Source of the DNA: Bacillus sp. B1-b2
Lineage (GTDB): Bacteria > Bacillota > Bacilli > Bacillales > Cytobacillaceae
Direction: 5' to 3'
Assembly (NCBI RefSeq): GCF_009183415.1
Contig: NZ_WEHU01000003.1
Location: forward strand, 186,001-250,000
Length of the DNA: 64,000 bases
Shown here: in pieces, positions 17,966 to 26,444 of the stretch
Layout of the letters: the number at the start of each line of letters is the position of its first letter
How positions within the stretch are numbered: the stretch's first letter is position 1
The notes under the pieces: model-generated
Told to the model about the DNA's origin: nothing
What the model saw: only the letters and a program-made list of their open reading frames with translations
The model's database searches: none
Program-made: the position numbers and the translations under genes

Positions 17966-18554
17966 TATCACAAGTTCCTTTCCATTCCATCAAATACCAC
18001 TGCTCGATTCCATGAAGGTGCTTTCCCCATCTGCTTGATCCTTTTTTCTTGACCTGAAATCCTTGTTTCTCATATAGTCTCCTTGCAGCCACATTTTTTT
18101 CGTTGACATATAGAGTTATATATTGATGATCATTTATTTTATCTTGAAGGAATTTAATAAGCTGTGTTCCTACGCCCTTTCTTCGACTACTTTTAGAAAT
18201 AGTAATAAAGTCTATATGTATTTCGTTCTTTTTAGGGGAATGATCAAATGCTATTAGAAAAATAATTGCTTTCAAGAATGTTTTAAAATCGAATTGTTTA
18301 AACAATTGACGAGTCAGTTTCATAGCTTTCCATTTGTAAGGTTTAATAAATAAAATGCCTTCTATCGTGTTATTTTTTATCATAAGGAAATGATCATGAA
18401 AGTTGTTTACTAGATGTTCTACCAAACAATGGTTTAAGTGCCGAAGATCCTTTTCAGACAACCTTAATGGTTGAAACTTATCGTGAAATCCTTCTATTAG
18501 TAAATTTGTTATTTCTTTTAATTCCAAATTGGAGTGAATGGTTGTGCTATTCAT
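17949..18554 (-). CDS. GNAT-family N-acetyltransferase
   Basis: 201 residues. The C-terminal acetyltransferase fold has motif A ITISKSSRRKGVGTQLIKFL (R-x-x-G-x-G) near residue 128, and VNEKNVAARRLYEKQGFQV follows. The N-terminal 100 residues form a less conserved extension. The start overlaps the MerR-family gene stop (18547) and its end overlaps the hydrolase start, making a three-gene operon controlled by the MerR protein. Confidence 0.8.
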   Translation of the reverse strand: MNSTTIHSNLELKEITNLLIEGFHDKFQPLRLSEKDLRHLNHCLVEHLVNNFHDHFLMIKNNTIEGILFIKPYKWKAMKLTRQLFKQFDFKTFLKAIIFLIAFDHSPKKNEIHIDFITISKSSRRKGVGTQLIKFLQDKINDHQYITLYVNEKNVAARRLYEKQGFQVKKKGSSRWGKHLHGIEQWYLMEWKGTCDNEKKR

Positions 18555-19302
18555 TCGCCTTCACCTCTATGCTATAAACCATAGCATTTAGATAAAAGGT
18601 AGAAAGCTGGGCCTCTTCTCGGATTAAAACTTCATTTTCATATGAAGCTCCCATTTGAGCTAGCTCTTCATAAAATGTCTGAATCTCATACTCTAAATCA
18701 CTTTCTTGTTCTACGTGAATTTTCTTGCAATAATACAATCCAGCTGAAAAAATATGATTTGCATTCTCTAGAGTAAGTGAATCATACATGACTTTAACAA
18801 TGCCTCCGTCTTCTAATACGGCATAAGACAGCTCTTCTGCTATATTCAAAGAATCATTTTTCCATTTTGCTAGTTTTTTCAAGTCTAAATTATACGCTTC
18901 ATCGACATACTCATCCTGTAGATAAGTAAAGTATCGAGTTTCTCTATTTTCTTTCGTTATTTGGTACGTTTCTTTTTGTTGAAGCTTAAGGATAGAATGA
19001 ATATTACTTTTTAAATTAGTAAGACGTTGCATTTCCTTCTCCACATTTTGAAGAGCGTGAGACAGTGCTTGGGAATAATCCATCTTTTGTAGCAAAATAC
19101 TCTTCATTTCTTTTAATGAAAAGCCTAATTCTTTAAGCAACAGAAGGTGAGCCATTGTGTACACTTCTTTTTCTCCATACATATGATAGCCATTTATATC
19201 AATAAAAGCAGGCTGTATCAATTGCTGATCTTCATAATGCCTCAGCAGATACTTGGATACTTTTAACAACTTAGCTAATTCTCCACTTGTTAAGTATGAC
19301 AT
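18547..19302 (-). CDS. MerR-family transcriptional regulator
   Basis: About 251 residues from the ATG at 19302 (AAAGGGAGG eight bases upstream). The N terminus is a MerR winged helix (YLTSGELAKLLKVSKYLLRH; YEDQQLIQPAFIDINGYHMY) followed by a long coiled coil to about residue 110 and a C-terminal ligand-binding-like domain, as in BltR/BmrR-type multidrug sensors. It is the first gene of an operon with an acetyltransferase and a hydrolase. The promoter at 19328-19358 has the diagnostic MerR architecture, so autoregulation is likely. Confidence 0.85.
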   Translation of the reverse strand: MSYLTSGELAKLLKVSKYLLRHYEDQQLIQPAFIDINGYHMYGEKEVYTMAHLLLLKELGFSLKEMKSILLQKMDYSQALSHALQNVEKEMQRLTNLKSNIHSILKLQQKETYQITKENRETRYFTYLQDEYVDEAYNLDLKKLAKWKNDSLNIAEELSYAVLEDGGIVKVMYDSLTLENANHIFSAGLYYCKKIHVEQESDLEYEIQTFYEELAQMGASYENEVLIREEAQLSTFYLNAMVYSIEVKANE

Positions 19303-19327
19303 GCTTTCGTCCTCCCTTTCTATATAT

Positions 19328-19358
19328 AGAATAAACCGTGTGGTAACCACACGGTCAA
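19328..19358 (-). promoter_or_regulatory. MerR-type promoter with 19-bp spacer and operator dyad
   Basis: On the minus strand TTGACC (19358-19353) and TATTCT (19333-19328) are separated by exactly 19 bases. A perfect dyad with arms ACCGTGTGGT/ACCACACGGT around one base (19335-19355) fills the spacer. Overlong spacers with a central palindrome are the hallmark of MerR-activated promoters. Confidence 0.85.
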
Positions 19359-19525
19359 TAACTTTAAATATTTATTTTTATAAAGCTCTCTCTTTCCTTA
19401 TTATCTTTGGTAAGTGAGAGCCCACCTTTCTTCCCTTGATCCATTTCACTTATATTCTTTTGGGCGTGAGTACTCGTCTCTCTAACAAGAATTAACACAA
19501 TCCAATACCTATAACTTCTATATAT

Positions 19526-20794
19526 TTAATCCCCACCATTTACATGTACTACCCTATTACTTTTCTCTTTCTTCCCTGTCCAATTCTTCGCAAATAATCC
19601 AGCATACATAAGAATCGTACCTAGGCTAATGATGATTCCAATATAAACAGACATCATAGAAGGAATAAGGAATGCTCCAAGAATAATAGTTGATCTTGCG
19701 ATAAGATCTGCACCACTATATGATAAATTGGCAAAAGCAGAATATGAGCCTCTTTTATCACTTGGTATCATATTTGCTTGTTCTGTATTTCTTATTGGGG
19801 AATAGATCAACTCTCCCAATGTCGCAATTAAGTTAAAGAAAACTAATAGATACCACGTATTTGCAGAGGTAACGGTAACATAACCAATACCATATAGCAC
19901 AAGTCCAACTAATAAAGCATGTTTTTTGTTAAATTTGTCTGTTATGCGGTTAACTAGAAAAGTAAAACAAACTACGAGTAGCATATTTTGTATATTTAAT
20001 ATACTTAGCATACGTACACCAGCAATTTCAAAATTGCCTAGCTGCACACTTTTAAAGGTTTCGGAAAGACGAATTCCAATGTAGCTATTTAAGGAAAACT
20101 CAGCTGCTAAAATAAAGGTAGTACCTATTACAACTTTTACAAAGTCAGAATCTTTAAAAGCTACTTTATAATTATTGACTAAATCCACTAATACATTTTG
20201 ATGCTTTTTCTTGAGTTGATTTTGAAATTTATCTTCCAAAAATAGCCAATAAGCAATTGGTATAATAGTGGAAGTAATGGTTAGCATGATAAACAGTACT
20301 TGTTGATGATGTAAGTATAAAAGGCCGCCTAATACAGATCCAATTGCTAATGAAAGGTTAATTAACCAATAGTCGAGAGCATATACTGCTTTCCTATTCT
20401 CTGCAGTTGTAGAATCTATAATAATCGCATTCATCGCTGGTCGTCCTAAACTACTTGAGATAATAAATCCTATGTATGCAAAGGCAAATAGCCAAATGAG
20501 CTTTTTCTCTGGAAATAAGCTTACTGTCATCATTAAAAAGAATAAACTAATAAGCCACGAGGTTAATAGTAACACCTTTTTTCGAGGAAAGCGATCTGAG
20601 ATATAACCACCCACTAAGTTAATGAAAAAACCTATAATAACGGTTGTAATTAAAAATGCTCCTGCCCATACTTTATTCATTTCCTGTGCAAAGAATAGAG
20701 CCATAAATGGCATAACAGCAGAAGAAACTGCTCGATTGAAAAATGAGGTAATCATTCTTACTTTAATATTCTTCGGTAATTCTTTCCATTTCAT
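19526..20794 (-). CDS. MFS transporter (drug or sugar efflux type)
   Basis: 422 residues and 12 predicted helices. GYISDRFPRKKVLLLTSWL is the inter-helix 2/3 motif A (G-x-x-x-D-R-x-x-R-K/R), and GRPAMNAIIIDSTTAENRK follows helix 4. It belongs to the proton-driven exporter branch (YttB/MdtG-like). AAAAGGGGGAG precedes the ATG. It is divergent from the SgrR-like regulator at 20896, which resembles the sgrR/setA pairing of enterics, so it may export a toxic sugar or drug sensed by that regulator. Confidence 0.78.
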   Translation of the reverse strand: MKWKELPKNIKVRMITSFFNRAVSSAVMPFMALFFAQEMNKVWAGAFLITTVIIGFFINLVGGYISDRFPRKKVLLLTSWLISLFFLMMTVSLFPEKKLIWLFAFAYIGFIISSSLGRPAMNAIIIDSTTAENRKAVYALDYWLINLSLAIGSVLGGLLYLHHQQVLFIMLTITSTIIPIAYWLFLEDKFQNQLKKKHQNVLVDLVNNYKVAFKDSDFVKVVIGTTFILAAEFSLNSYIGIRLSETFKSVQLGNFEIAGVRMLSILNIQNMLLVVCFTFLVNRITDKFNKKHALLVGLVLYGIGYVTVTSANTWYLLVFFNLIATLGELIYSPIRNTEQANMIPSDKRGSYSAFANLSYSGADLIARSTIILGAFLIPSMMSVYIGIIISLGTILMYAGLFAKNWTGKKEKSNRVVHVNGGD

Positions 20795-20895
20795 GTTGTT
20801 CTCCCCCTTTTATCTACTGTATATTAAACTAGACGGATAATAATAAAAATAGACATTTTGTTTCATCATGTCCCCTTTTAGGAGGAGAATAAAAA

Positions 20896-22554
20896 ATGAA
20901 TAGCAAATTACTTACCCTTTGGCGATATTATCCTTCTGGAAATATACGAACAGAAGAAATAGCGGAAACACTTCAATTAAGCGCTAAACAGACTACAAGA
21001 TACTTAAAAAAATGGCAAGATGAAGGTTGGATTACCTTTAAATCAGGTCGTGGTCGTGGAAATATTTCCACAATTATTTGGAAAAAAGAAGTAGAGGAAG
21101 TTTTTGAAGAAGAAGTATTACTGAGAATGGATGGAGAAACAGTTGAAAATAGTAGCAAGTTTTTAATGTATGATTGGTCAACTGATAGCAAAATGAGGCT
21201 GATGAATAAATTTCAAACAAAGCTAGGCTTTATTCAAGAGTCAAAGGACAAATTAATTGTGCCTAAAAGGTACCCCATTCTTACTATTCACCCCTTAGAA
21301 GCTGCAGAAGTTGTTAGTGCAAACTTAGTAGCTACAATCTTTAATCGTTTAGTTGCTCTTACAGAAGAAGGGGAAATCATCCCCGAATTGGCACATAGCT
21401 GGGATGTATCCTCTACTAAATTACGACTCTATTTAAAGAAGGATATAGCATTCCATGATAAGTCGATTCTCACTCCTCATGATGTGAAAGACTGTTTAGA
21501 TCGTCTACGTAACCACAAGCACTATCAAGAGCTATGGAAACCAATTGAAAGAATTGAAATAAAAGGTCCTTTAATAGTGGATCTTATTCATCCGAATGGT
21601 TGTAGTTATACGCTTCCCTTGCTTAGTATGTTATGTGCGAGCATTTATCGAGAATCGAAAGATCAGGTAATTGGAACAGGTTGTTTCTCATTAGAGGAAA
21701 ATAGAGATCATAAAACCACTCTATTAGCATTCAAAGAGTATTTTCAAGAAAGACCTCTTTTAGATGCTGTTGAATTTATTAAAGTTCCTACCGATTTTAA
21801 AGGAGCTTATCATTCTCACCTAGAACAAACGGACTCTACTTCTTTTCAAGTAGAAAGTGATTCAGGCTTTGGAATAGTAGTCATGAATGTTAATCGAAAT
21901 ACGGACATAAAACGGAAAGAGGTTAGAGATTATCTTCATTGGATTATTGCAAAAGAACGTGATAGTATTCATACTTGTAATTCTCGAATGATCCCTAATC
22001 ATAAAAGTATGTTAGTTGGTCATCATCAAAATATTGCTATCCAAGAAGTGCCCCGCCCCATGTTTACTGAACCTCTAGTGGTTAGAGGAGCTAGTCATAC
22101 TGCTGATACGACACAATGGCTTGTGGATATTTTAACAAAAGAAAATATTCCAATAGAATTGCAGTGGTACTCTTTTGCAGATACAGTAAATAAGGAAGCG
22201 AAAACACTTAATGTTGATTTATTTATACATGGAGAAATATTTGAGATGAATCAGGACTTCTCTTTTTTCCATTTTCTCAAGAATGGGTTCTCCCCTTTAT
22301 ATCACATACTCCCTGACCATGACGAGTTAAATAGGTTGCTTGATAGCTATCTTCATACTCCATTCAAATCTTGGAGTACTCTTAATAGGAAAGTAGAGAA
22401 GTTACTAATAGAAGAATCTATTGTTATTCCTCTTTATTATCAAAAAAGATATGTCCCTTTTTCCTCCGATATTATGAATATTACCATTAAGCATTTTGGA
22501 TATGTGGATTTTTCAAAATTATGGGTGAGACCGAACATTGATGAGGTTGAATAG
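20896..22554 (+). CDS. SgrR-like transcriptional regulator with solute-binding domain
   Basis: 552 residues. The N-terminal winged helix (ETLQLSAKQTTRYLKKWQDE, followed by SGRGRGN) is of the SgrR_N type. The rest is an SBP_bac_5 periplasmic-binding fold (HSWDVSSTKLRLYLKKDIAF; GTGCFSLEENRDHKTTLLAF) without a signal peptide, so it binds its ligand in the cytoplasm. AGGAGGAG precedes the ATG. It is divergent from the MFS gene and is followed after 3 bases by a 36-codon ORF and a terminator. Confidence 0.85.
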   Translation: MNSKLLTLWRYYPSGNIRTEEIAETLQLSAKQTTRYLKKWQDEGWITFKSGRGRGNISTIIWKKEVEEVFEEEVLLRMDGETVENSSKFLMYDWSTDSKMRLMNKFQTKLGFIQESKDKLIVPKRYPILTIHPLEAAEVVSANLVATIFNRLVALTEEGEIIPELAHSWDVSSTKLRLYLKKDIAFHDKSILTPHDVKDCLDRLRNHKHYQELWKPIERIEIKGPLIVDLIHPNGCSYTLPLLSMLCASIYRESKDQVIGTGCFSLEENRDHKTTLLAFKEYFQERPLLDAVEFIKVPTDFKGAYHSHLEQTDSTSFQVESDSGFGIVVMNVNRNTDIKRKEVRDYLHWIIAKERDSIHTCNSRMIPNHKSMLVGHHQNIAIQEVPRPMFTEPLVVRGASHTADTTQWLVDILTKENIPIELQWYSFADTVNKEAKTLNVDLFIHGEIFEMNQDFSFFHFLKNGFSPLYHILPDHDELNRLLDSYLHTPFKSWSTLNRKVEKLLIEESIVIPLYYQKRYVPFSSDIMNITIKHFGYVDFSKLWVRPNIDEVE

Positions 22555-22557
22555 CAG

Positions 22558-22668
22558 ATGAATAACAAGAAAGATAGTTTACTTGACTCTTTGTTGTGTT
22601 TTGAAGTTATTAAGAGGGAAAAGTTAGATGATACTAATGCTACTTACTTTAGAAAAAAATATATATAA
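22558..22668 (+). CDS. Small ORF (36 aa) directly downstream of sgrR-like gene
   Basis: ATG at 22558 lies three bases after the regulator stop; GAGG is present 11 bases upstream. The peptide (MNNKKDSLLDSLLCFEVIKR, then a Lys/Tyr-rich tail) is hydrophilic with a short amphipathic helix, and the stop overlaps the terminator hairpin. It could be a real small protein of the operon, but nothing beyond position supports it. Confidence 0.4.
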   Translation: MNNKKDSLLDSLLCFEVIKREKLDDTNATYFRKKYI

Positions 22669-22703
22669 GAGTCTTTCTACAATAAAACGTAGAAAGACTC
22701 TTT
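22667..22703 (+). terminator. Rho-independent terminator
   Basis: AAGAGTCTTTCTAC, loop of eight, exact reverse complement, then TTTAAAG. It ends the regulator transcript. Confidence 0.85.
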
Positions 22704-22799
22704 AAAGTTGTTTACATCGCATTCAACTAAACAGCCAGTTAGTTTAAGCTAAGGGTTTCACAAACTTTATACAAAAGAATATACAAGTAGGGACCTTTT

Positions 22800-23579
22800 C
22801 TAATCCAATAGCTCTTTTTGCTTAAAAATTTGTATGGATGAGATGAGAACTACAATGATAATAGCGATAGTTGTAAGAAAAGCAAGGAAGAAACTAGACT
22901 CTAATTCTCCTACCAACAAGACCTGTCCTGTGTGCTCTGTCATCGTAGCAGGACTCCACTTCATATACTTTCCTACAATCGATGTTACCGTTGAAATAGC
23001 AAATATCACAAAAATGGTAACAAAAGCGATACTGCCATTTCCTTTCATTAATGTACTAAAAAAGAGTGTCATCGTAGAAACAAAAACTAACCAAATACTG
23101 TAGATCGCTACACTTTGAAGAACGCGTTCGAAAGCGACTGGTTCAATAAGTAAACCCGTATAGTACCAAGAAGCTAAATATCCGATAACCAATGATACCA
23201 ATGTAACTGTAATTAACCCAGCCCATTTCGATAAAATATAGGAGGAATATGGAACTGGTTTCATCATGACCATACCTGCTACTCCACTCTGTCTTTCTGC
23301 TGAAACAATCCCCATCCCACTCAAAACAAGGATAAGTACCCCAAGCATCCCATAATTAGAGAGAACCTGCATTAATACTTCTTCTCCTGTTGGAACAGGC
23401 ATTTCTAGGATTGTTCCCTCTGGAAGCCCGCCAAAGGTGTCCAAAATTTGCGGCATGTAATATGAACTAACCGGCTGCATGACACCTAACAAAATAAAAA
23501 CAATAGGAATCCATAGAATTTTATAATTTCGTATCATTTCTGTTACTTCTTTTCGATAAAGAACCGTCAAGTGTGTCAT
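22800..23579 (-). CDS. yxlG: ABC-2 type transporter permease, YxlG
   Basis: 259 residues and six predicted membrane helices with a large extracytoplasmic loop after helix 1. VLSGMGIVSAERQSGVAGMVMMKPVPYSSYILSKW is the conserved cytoplasmic helix of NosY-like ABC-2 permeases. The length equals Bacillus subtilis YxlG and gene order is identical to the sigY operon. ATG overlaps the yxlF stop by four bases. It forms a membrane complex with YxlF; substrate unknown. Confidence 0.85.
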   Translation of the reverse strand: MTHLTVLYRKEVTEMIRNYKILWIPIVFILLGVMQPVSSYYMPQILDTFGGLPEGTILEMPVPTGEEVLMQVLSNYGMLGVLILVLSGMGIVSAERQSGVAGMVMMKPVPYSSYILSKWAGLITVTLVSLVIGYLASWYYTGLLIEPVAFERVLQSVAIYSIWLVFVSTMTLFFSTLMKGNGSIAFVTIFVIFAISTVTSIVGKYMKWSPATMTEHTGQVLLVGELESSFFLAFLTTIAIIIVVLISSIQIFKQKELLD

Positions 23580-24481
23580 GCCTTCACCACCTTTATAAAT
23601 AAATCTTCTAACGTTGTTTGTGCCATCTCAAATTTCCGAATGGGCAGTCTTCTATCCACGATGTCTTTTAATAGCGTTTGTTTCCCATAAACAATATCAT
23701 TTAAAACAATGCTTGCTTTGTATCCTTGAATGTTTATTTCTGAGACAAAACTATAACGCTCAATGGTCTTTAGCCAATCGCTTGCCTGTGCTTCGAATTC
23801 AATTTGTAAAATAGGCTGTTGATACTGCTCAATTACACTACCAATGCTACCTGAAATGGCAATTTCCCCATCATTCATAATCAGAAGATCATCACTTATT
23901 TCTTCTGCATCGTGAAGGACATGTGTTGAAAAGAGAATCGTTGTTTCTTGCTTAATCTCCCTCATCATGTCTAACACTTCACGTCTCCCAAGTGGATCCA
24001 GTGCTGAAACAGGCTCATCTAAAATTAGTAATTTCGGACGATGAATCAGTGCTTGTGCCAATCCAAGGCGCTGCTTCATTCCCCCAGAATAACCCCCTAT
24101 TTTTCTTTTCTTCGCATTTGTTAGACCAACTCGTTCAAGTAATTCTTCGCTTCTTTTTTCTGCTTCTTTTCGATTCAGTTTTGCTAATTGTCCTACGAAA
24201 ACAAGAAACTCCTTCCCATTCATCCAATTATAGAAAGCAGGATATTGAGGTAAATACCCAATAAACGGCCTTAAATCCTTTGCTTTTTCCCCTTTAAAAG
24301 TAATACTTCCTGAAGTCGGTTTTAACAATCCTGATAGCATTTTTAATGTCGTTGTTTTTCCTGCTCCATTGGGTCCAAGTAAGGAAACACACCTGCCTTC
24401 TTCTATATGAAAATGGATTCCTTTAACAGCATTCATATTTCCAAATCTTTTTACTAAATCACTTGCCTTTAATAACTCCAT
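23576..24481 (-). CDS. yxlF: ABC transporter ATP-binding protein, YxlF
   Basis: 301 residues. Walker A GPNGAGKTT, signature YSGGMKQRLG, Walker B LLILDEPVSALDP and H-loop FSTHVLHDAEE are all present, with a C-terminal accessory domain of about 80 residues. It pairs with YxlG. Its ATG overlaps the yxlE stop by one base. Part of the sigma-Y regulon by synteny and by the promoter at 24716-24743. Confidence 0.9.
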   Translation of the reverse strand: MELLKASDLVKRFGNMNAVKGIHFHIEEGRCVSLLGPNGAGKTTTLKMLSGLLKPTSGSITFKGEKAKDLRPFIGYLPQYPAFYNWMNGKEFLVFVGQLAKLNRKEAEKRSEELLERVGLTNAKKRKIGGYSGGMKQRLGLAQALIHRPKLLILDEPVSALDPLGRREVLDMMREIKQETTILFSTHVLHDAEEISDDLLIMNDGEIAISGSIGSVIEQYQQPILQIEFEAQASDWLKTIERYSFVSEINIQGYKASIVLNDIVYGKQTLLKDIVDRRLPIRKFEMAQTTLEDLFIKVVKA

Positions 24482-24684
24482 TAGTCATTTCTCCTTCCAA
24501 GAACGAAGTAAAGCACTGGTCCTATTAAATTGATAAAAAGAATAACAAGGATCCACATCCATTTGGGTCCGTTCGTTTTTTCTTCTCTAATACAAGAAAC
24601 TAATGCAGTAATCATAAGAAGTAAATGTAAGACAAGAATTGGTACAATCGCTCCCCAAGAGATTCCATCTAATAGTTCGTTCAT
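24481..24684 (-). CDS. yxlE: YxlE, small two-helix membrane protein (PLDc_N domain)
   Basis: 67 residues from the ATG at 24684, which has GGAGGGGG upstream; the longer frame start at 24732 lies within the promoter region. Two hydrophobic helices flank CIREEKTNGPKWMWILVILF and end GPVLYFVLGRR, the phospholipase-D-nuclease N-terminal domain found in YxlE. In B. subtilis YxlE is reported as a negative regulator of sigma-Y activity. Here it is separated from yxlD by about 540 bases. Confidence 0.82.
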   Translation of the reverse strand: MNELLDGISWGAIVPILVLHLLLMITALVSCIREEKTNGPKWMWILVILFINLIGPVLYFVLGRRND

Positions 24685-24715
24685 TTTTCCCCCTCCAAAT
24701 TGTTTATTTACCCTT

Positions 24716-24743
24716 AATACGATTACGCTCACCTAATCGTTCA
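24716..24743 (-). promoter_or_regulatory. Sigma-Y-type promoter upstream of yxlE
   Basis: On the minus strand TGAACG (24743-24738), a 16-base spacer, then CGTATT (24721-24716). This is identical in both elements and spacing to the promoter before sigY at 26331-26358, and resembles the TGAACG/CGTC pattern known for sigma-Y. Confidence 0.8.
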
Positions 24744-24977
24744 CTTACAAAAAAATAAATTCCACGTATAGAAGTGTTTTCTCTGTAGCGGAAAGCAACG
24801 TGCTTGCCAATTTTACTTATTCTACTAGTCATAGCTAACAGCCGTTCTCCACTTCACCTACTAATGGATATTATCTACTGTTCTGTTAATCTATCTTCTG
24901 GCATTTGATCTATTTTTTTCTATTTTCCCGCATATGGTAACAAGAGGATGCACTATTATAAGCACCTTGATCAAATA

Positions 24978-25168
24978 AATAACCGGAGAAAATTCTCTTA
25001 TTCCACTTTTAGCATGAAAATTAGCTTCAATAGACGGAGAAATTCCGCCTATTTCCTTAAAACACATGAAATCAGAGGTTTTTTTCTTACTTAACCGGAA
25101 AAACTACCCTTATTTTCCTTAAAATATTGTTCCTTCTGAATTTAGTCGGAAATACTTCCCTTATTTTT
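24978..25168. repeat. Dispersed repeat family 1, copy B
   Basis: Colinear with 15554-15742: four CCGGAGAA/CTTATT-type subunits in the same order with the same linkers (ACACATGAAATC.GAGG; TTCTTACTTAACCGGAAAAA). It occupies most of the gap between yxlE and yxlD. Confidence 0.75.
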
Positions 25169-25205
25169 ATTGAAAACTTGATGGAAAAAAATCTTTTTTA
25201 ATCAT

Positions 25206-25234
25206 AAAAAAACCTCAAGAATGTTATCCTGAGG
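25206..25234 (-). terminator. Terminator inside the sigY operon, after yxlD
   Basis: On the minus strand CCTCA, a 12-base loop and TGAGG, then a T7 run. The hairpin overlaps the last codons of yxlD, so transcription from the sigY promoter would stop before yxlE. The stem is short (five pairs). Confidence 0.55.
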
Positions 25235-25439
25235 CTTTTCGTTTAAATATTTTTCTTGCAAAGATAAGATAGATAATAAGATATGTTGGAAATTGAATAA
25301 GGCCTAAAAAGCCCCAAAGCCAAGCATTGTGTCCCCTCTTCCGTGCATCCCAGAACATCCATGACCCCTGACATATTAGAATGAATGCAATTAAGACCCA
25401 TAACGAAATTGGTATAACACTAAGTTCATGTGAGTTCAT
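25224..25439 (-). CDS. yxlD: YxlD, sigma-Y negative regulator
   Basis: 71 residues with two hydrophobic helices (VIPISLWVLIAFILICQGSW; GFLGLIQFPTYLIIYLIFAR) separated by FWDARKRGHNAWLWG, as in the PLDc_N-like YxlD of B. subtilis, where it keeps sigma-Y inactive. ATG overlaps the yxlC stop by four bases, implying translational coupling. Membrane protein. Confidence 0.8.
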   Translation of the reverse strand: MNSHELSVIPISLWVLIAFILICQGSWMFWDARKRGHNAWLWGFLGLIQFPTYLIIYLIFARKIFKRKASG

Positions 25440-25780
25440 TCCTTACTGACCCTCTTTCTTGTTTTGTTAAAAGCTAAGGGCAGTAGGATAATGCCTACAA
25501 GCTGAAAGTAAAGAAAAAGAATCGGCTGACGATAAACGATAGCAATCACCACTGAAAGCACACTTACAGCAACCAAAATAAAAGCGATGAGATCTTTCCA
25601 TTGCTTTCTTTGTATCCTTTTTTGTTCTAATTCAACGTTCTGTTGAAACCATTGTAGATTTGGAGTAGATACTGGATTCCATTGATCTATCTTATCAAAA
25701 CCATCTATTAATTGCTTAACTGTTTGTTCATCTTCCTCATCCAATTCTAGATCTCTATTAGTAGAATTATTCTCTTTCAC
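25436..25780 (-). CDS. yxlC: YxlC, sigma-Y negative regulator
   Basis: 114 residues from a GTG at 25780 with AAAGGAG ten bases upstream. The N-terminal half is acidic and cytoplasmic (LDEEDEQTVKQLIDGFDKID); two helices follow near residues 65-105. Length and position match B. subtilis YxlC, which together with YxlD restrains sigma-Y. It overlaps the sigY stop by 14 bases. Confidence 0.8.
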   Translation of the reverse strand: MKENNSTNRDLELDEEDEQTVKQLIDGFDKIDQWNPVSTPNLQWFQQNVELEQKRIQRKQWKDLIAFILVAVSVLSVVIAIVYRQPILFLYFQLVGIILLPLAFNKTRKRVSKE

Positions 25781-26297
25781 ATTCAGACAACTCCTTTCGT
25801 ATACTTTTTAATCCATTTGAAACTCGAGATTTTACTGTTCCTTCTGCAATACCCATCATTTCCCCAATTTCTTTGTAAGAATATCCGTAATAATGCTTTA
25901 GCACGATAGGCATTCTAATATCTTCATTAACTCTGGCAAGCACATCAATTACATCAGCCCATTCTTCATTCCTATTTCCTGCTTGCCATTTCATTTTCCG
26001 AAGCGCTCGCTCTTGCTCTTGCCAGTTTTTCTCCCGCTTCTTTCTACGCTGCTGATCGATGTAGAGATTTGTTGCAATTGTGATAAGCCAGGAAGAAAAC
26101 TTAGATTCCCCGTTATAAAGGTGGATTTTTTCGATACACTTCATCATCGTCTCTTGTGTTAAATCTTCTGCGATTTGAGGATGAAGGGTCACTTTCATTA
26201 AATATTTTACGAGGAACGAATAATTCTGTTGTAGCAATTTCGAAAGCGCCAATGTATCTCCTTTTTTCGCCTTTCGAATCAAATCCTTTTCATCCAT
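25767..26297 (-). CDS. sigY: ECF RNA polymerase sigma factor SigY
   Basis: 176 residues. Region 2 has LTQETMMKCIEKIHLYNGES with FSSWLITIATNLYIDQQRRK, and region 4 is an HTH (YYGYSYKEIGEMMGIAEGTV, then KSRVSNGLKSIRKEL). Assignment to SigY rests on the exact yxlCDEFG gene order downstream. ATG at 26297 has TATGGAG eight bases upstream. It probably autoregulates through the promoter at 26331-26358. Confidence 0.9.
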   Translation of the reverse strand: MDEKDLIRKAKKGDTLALSKLLQQNYSFLVKYLMKVTLHPQIAEDLTQETMMKCIEKIHLYNGESKFSSWLITIATNLYIDQQRRKKREKNWQEQERALRKMKWQAGNRNEEWADVIDVLARVNEDIRMPIVLKHYYGYSYKEIGEMMGIAEGTVKSRVSNGLKSIRKELSECERE

Positions 26298-26330
26298 GAA
26301 ATCTACTCCATATAATAATGATCTAAATGT

Positions 26331-26358
26331 AATACGACTAACTTTGGGAAACCGTTCA
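26331..26358 (-). promoter_or_regulatory. Sigma-Y autoregulatory promoter upstream of sigY
   Basis: On the minus strand TGAACG (26358-26353), 16 bases, CGTATT (26336-26331), about 34 bases before the start codon. It is the same motif as before yxlE. Confidence 0.8.
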
Positions 26359-26444
26359 TTTTAAAAATGAGAAATACAATAAAAACCTTTAGCCGCCTTT
26401 TATCATTCTCGACTTAATTTTCCACTAAAATAAGCATAGACCAC

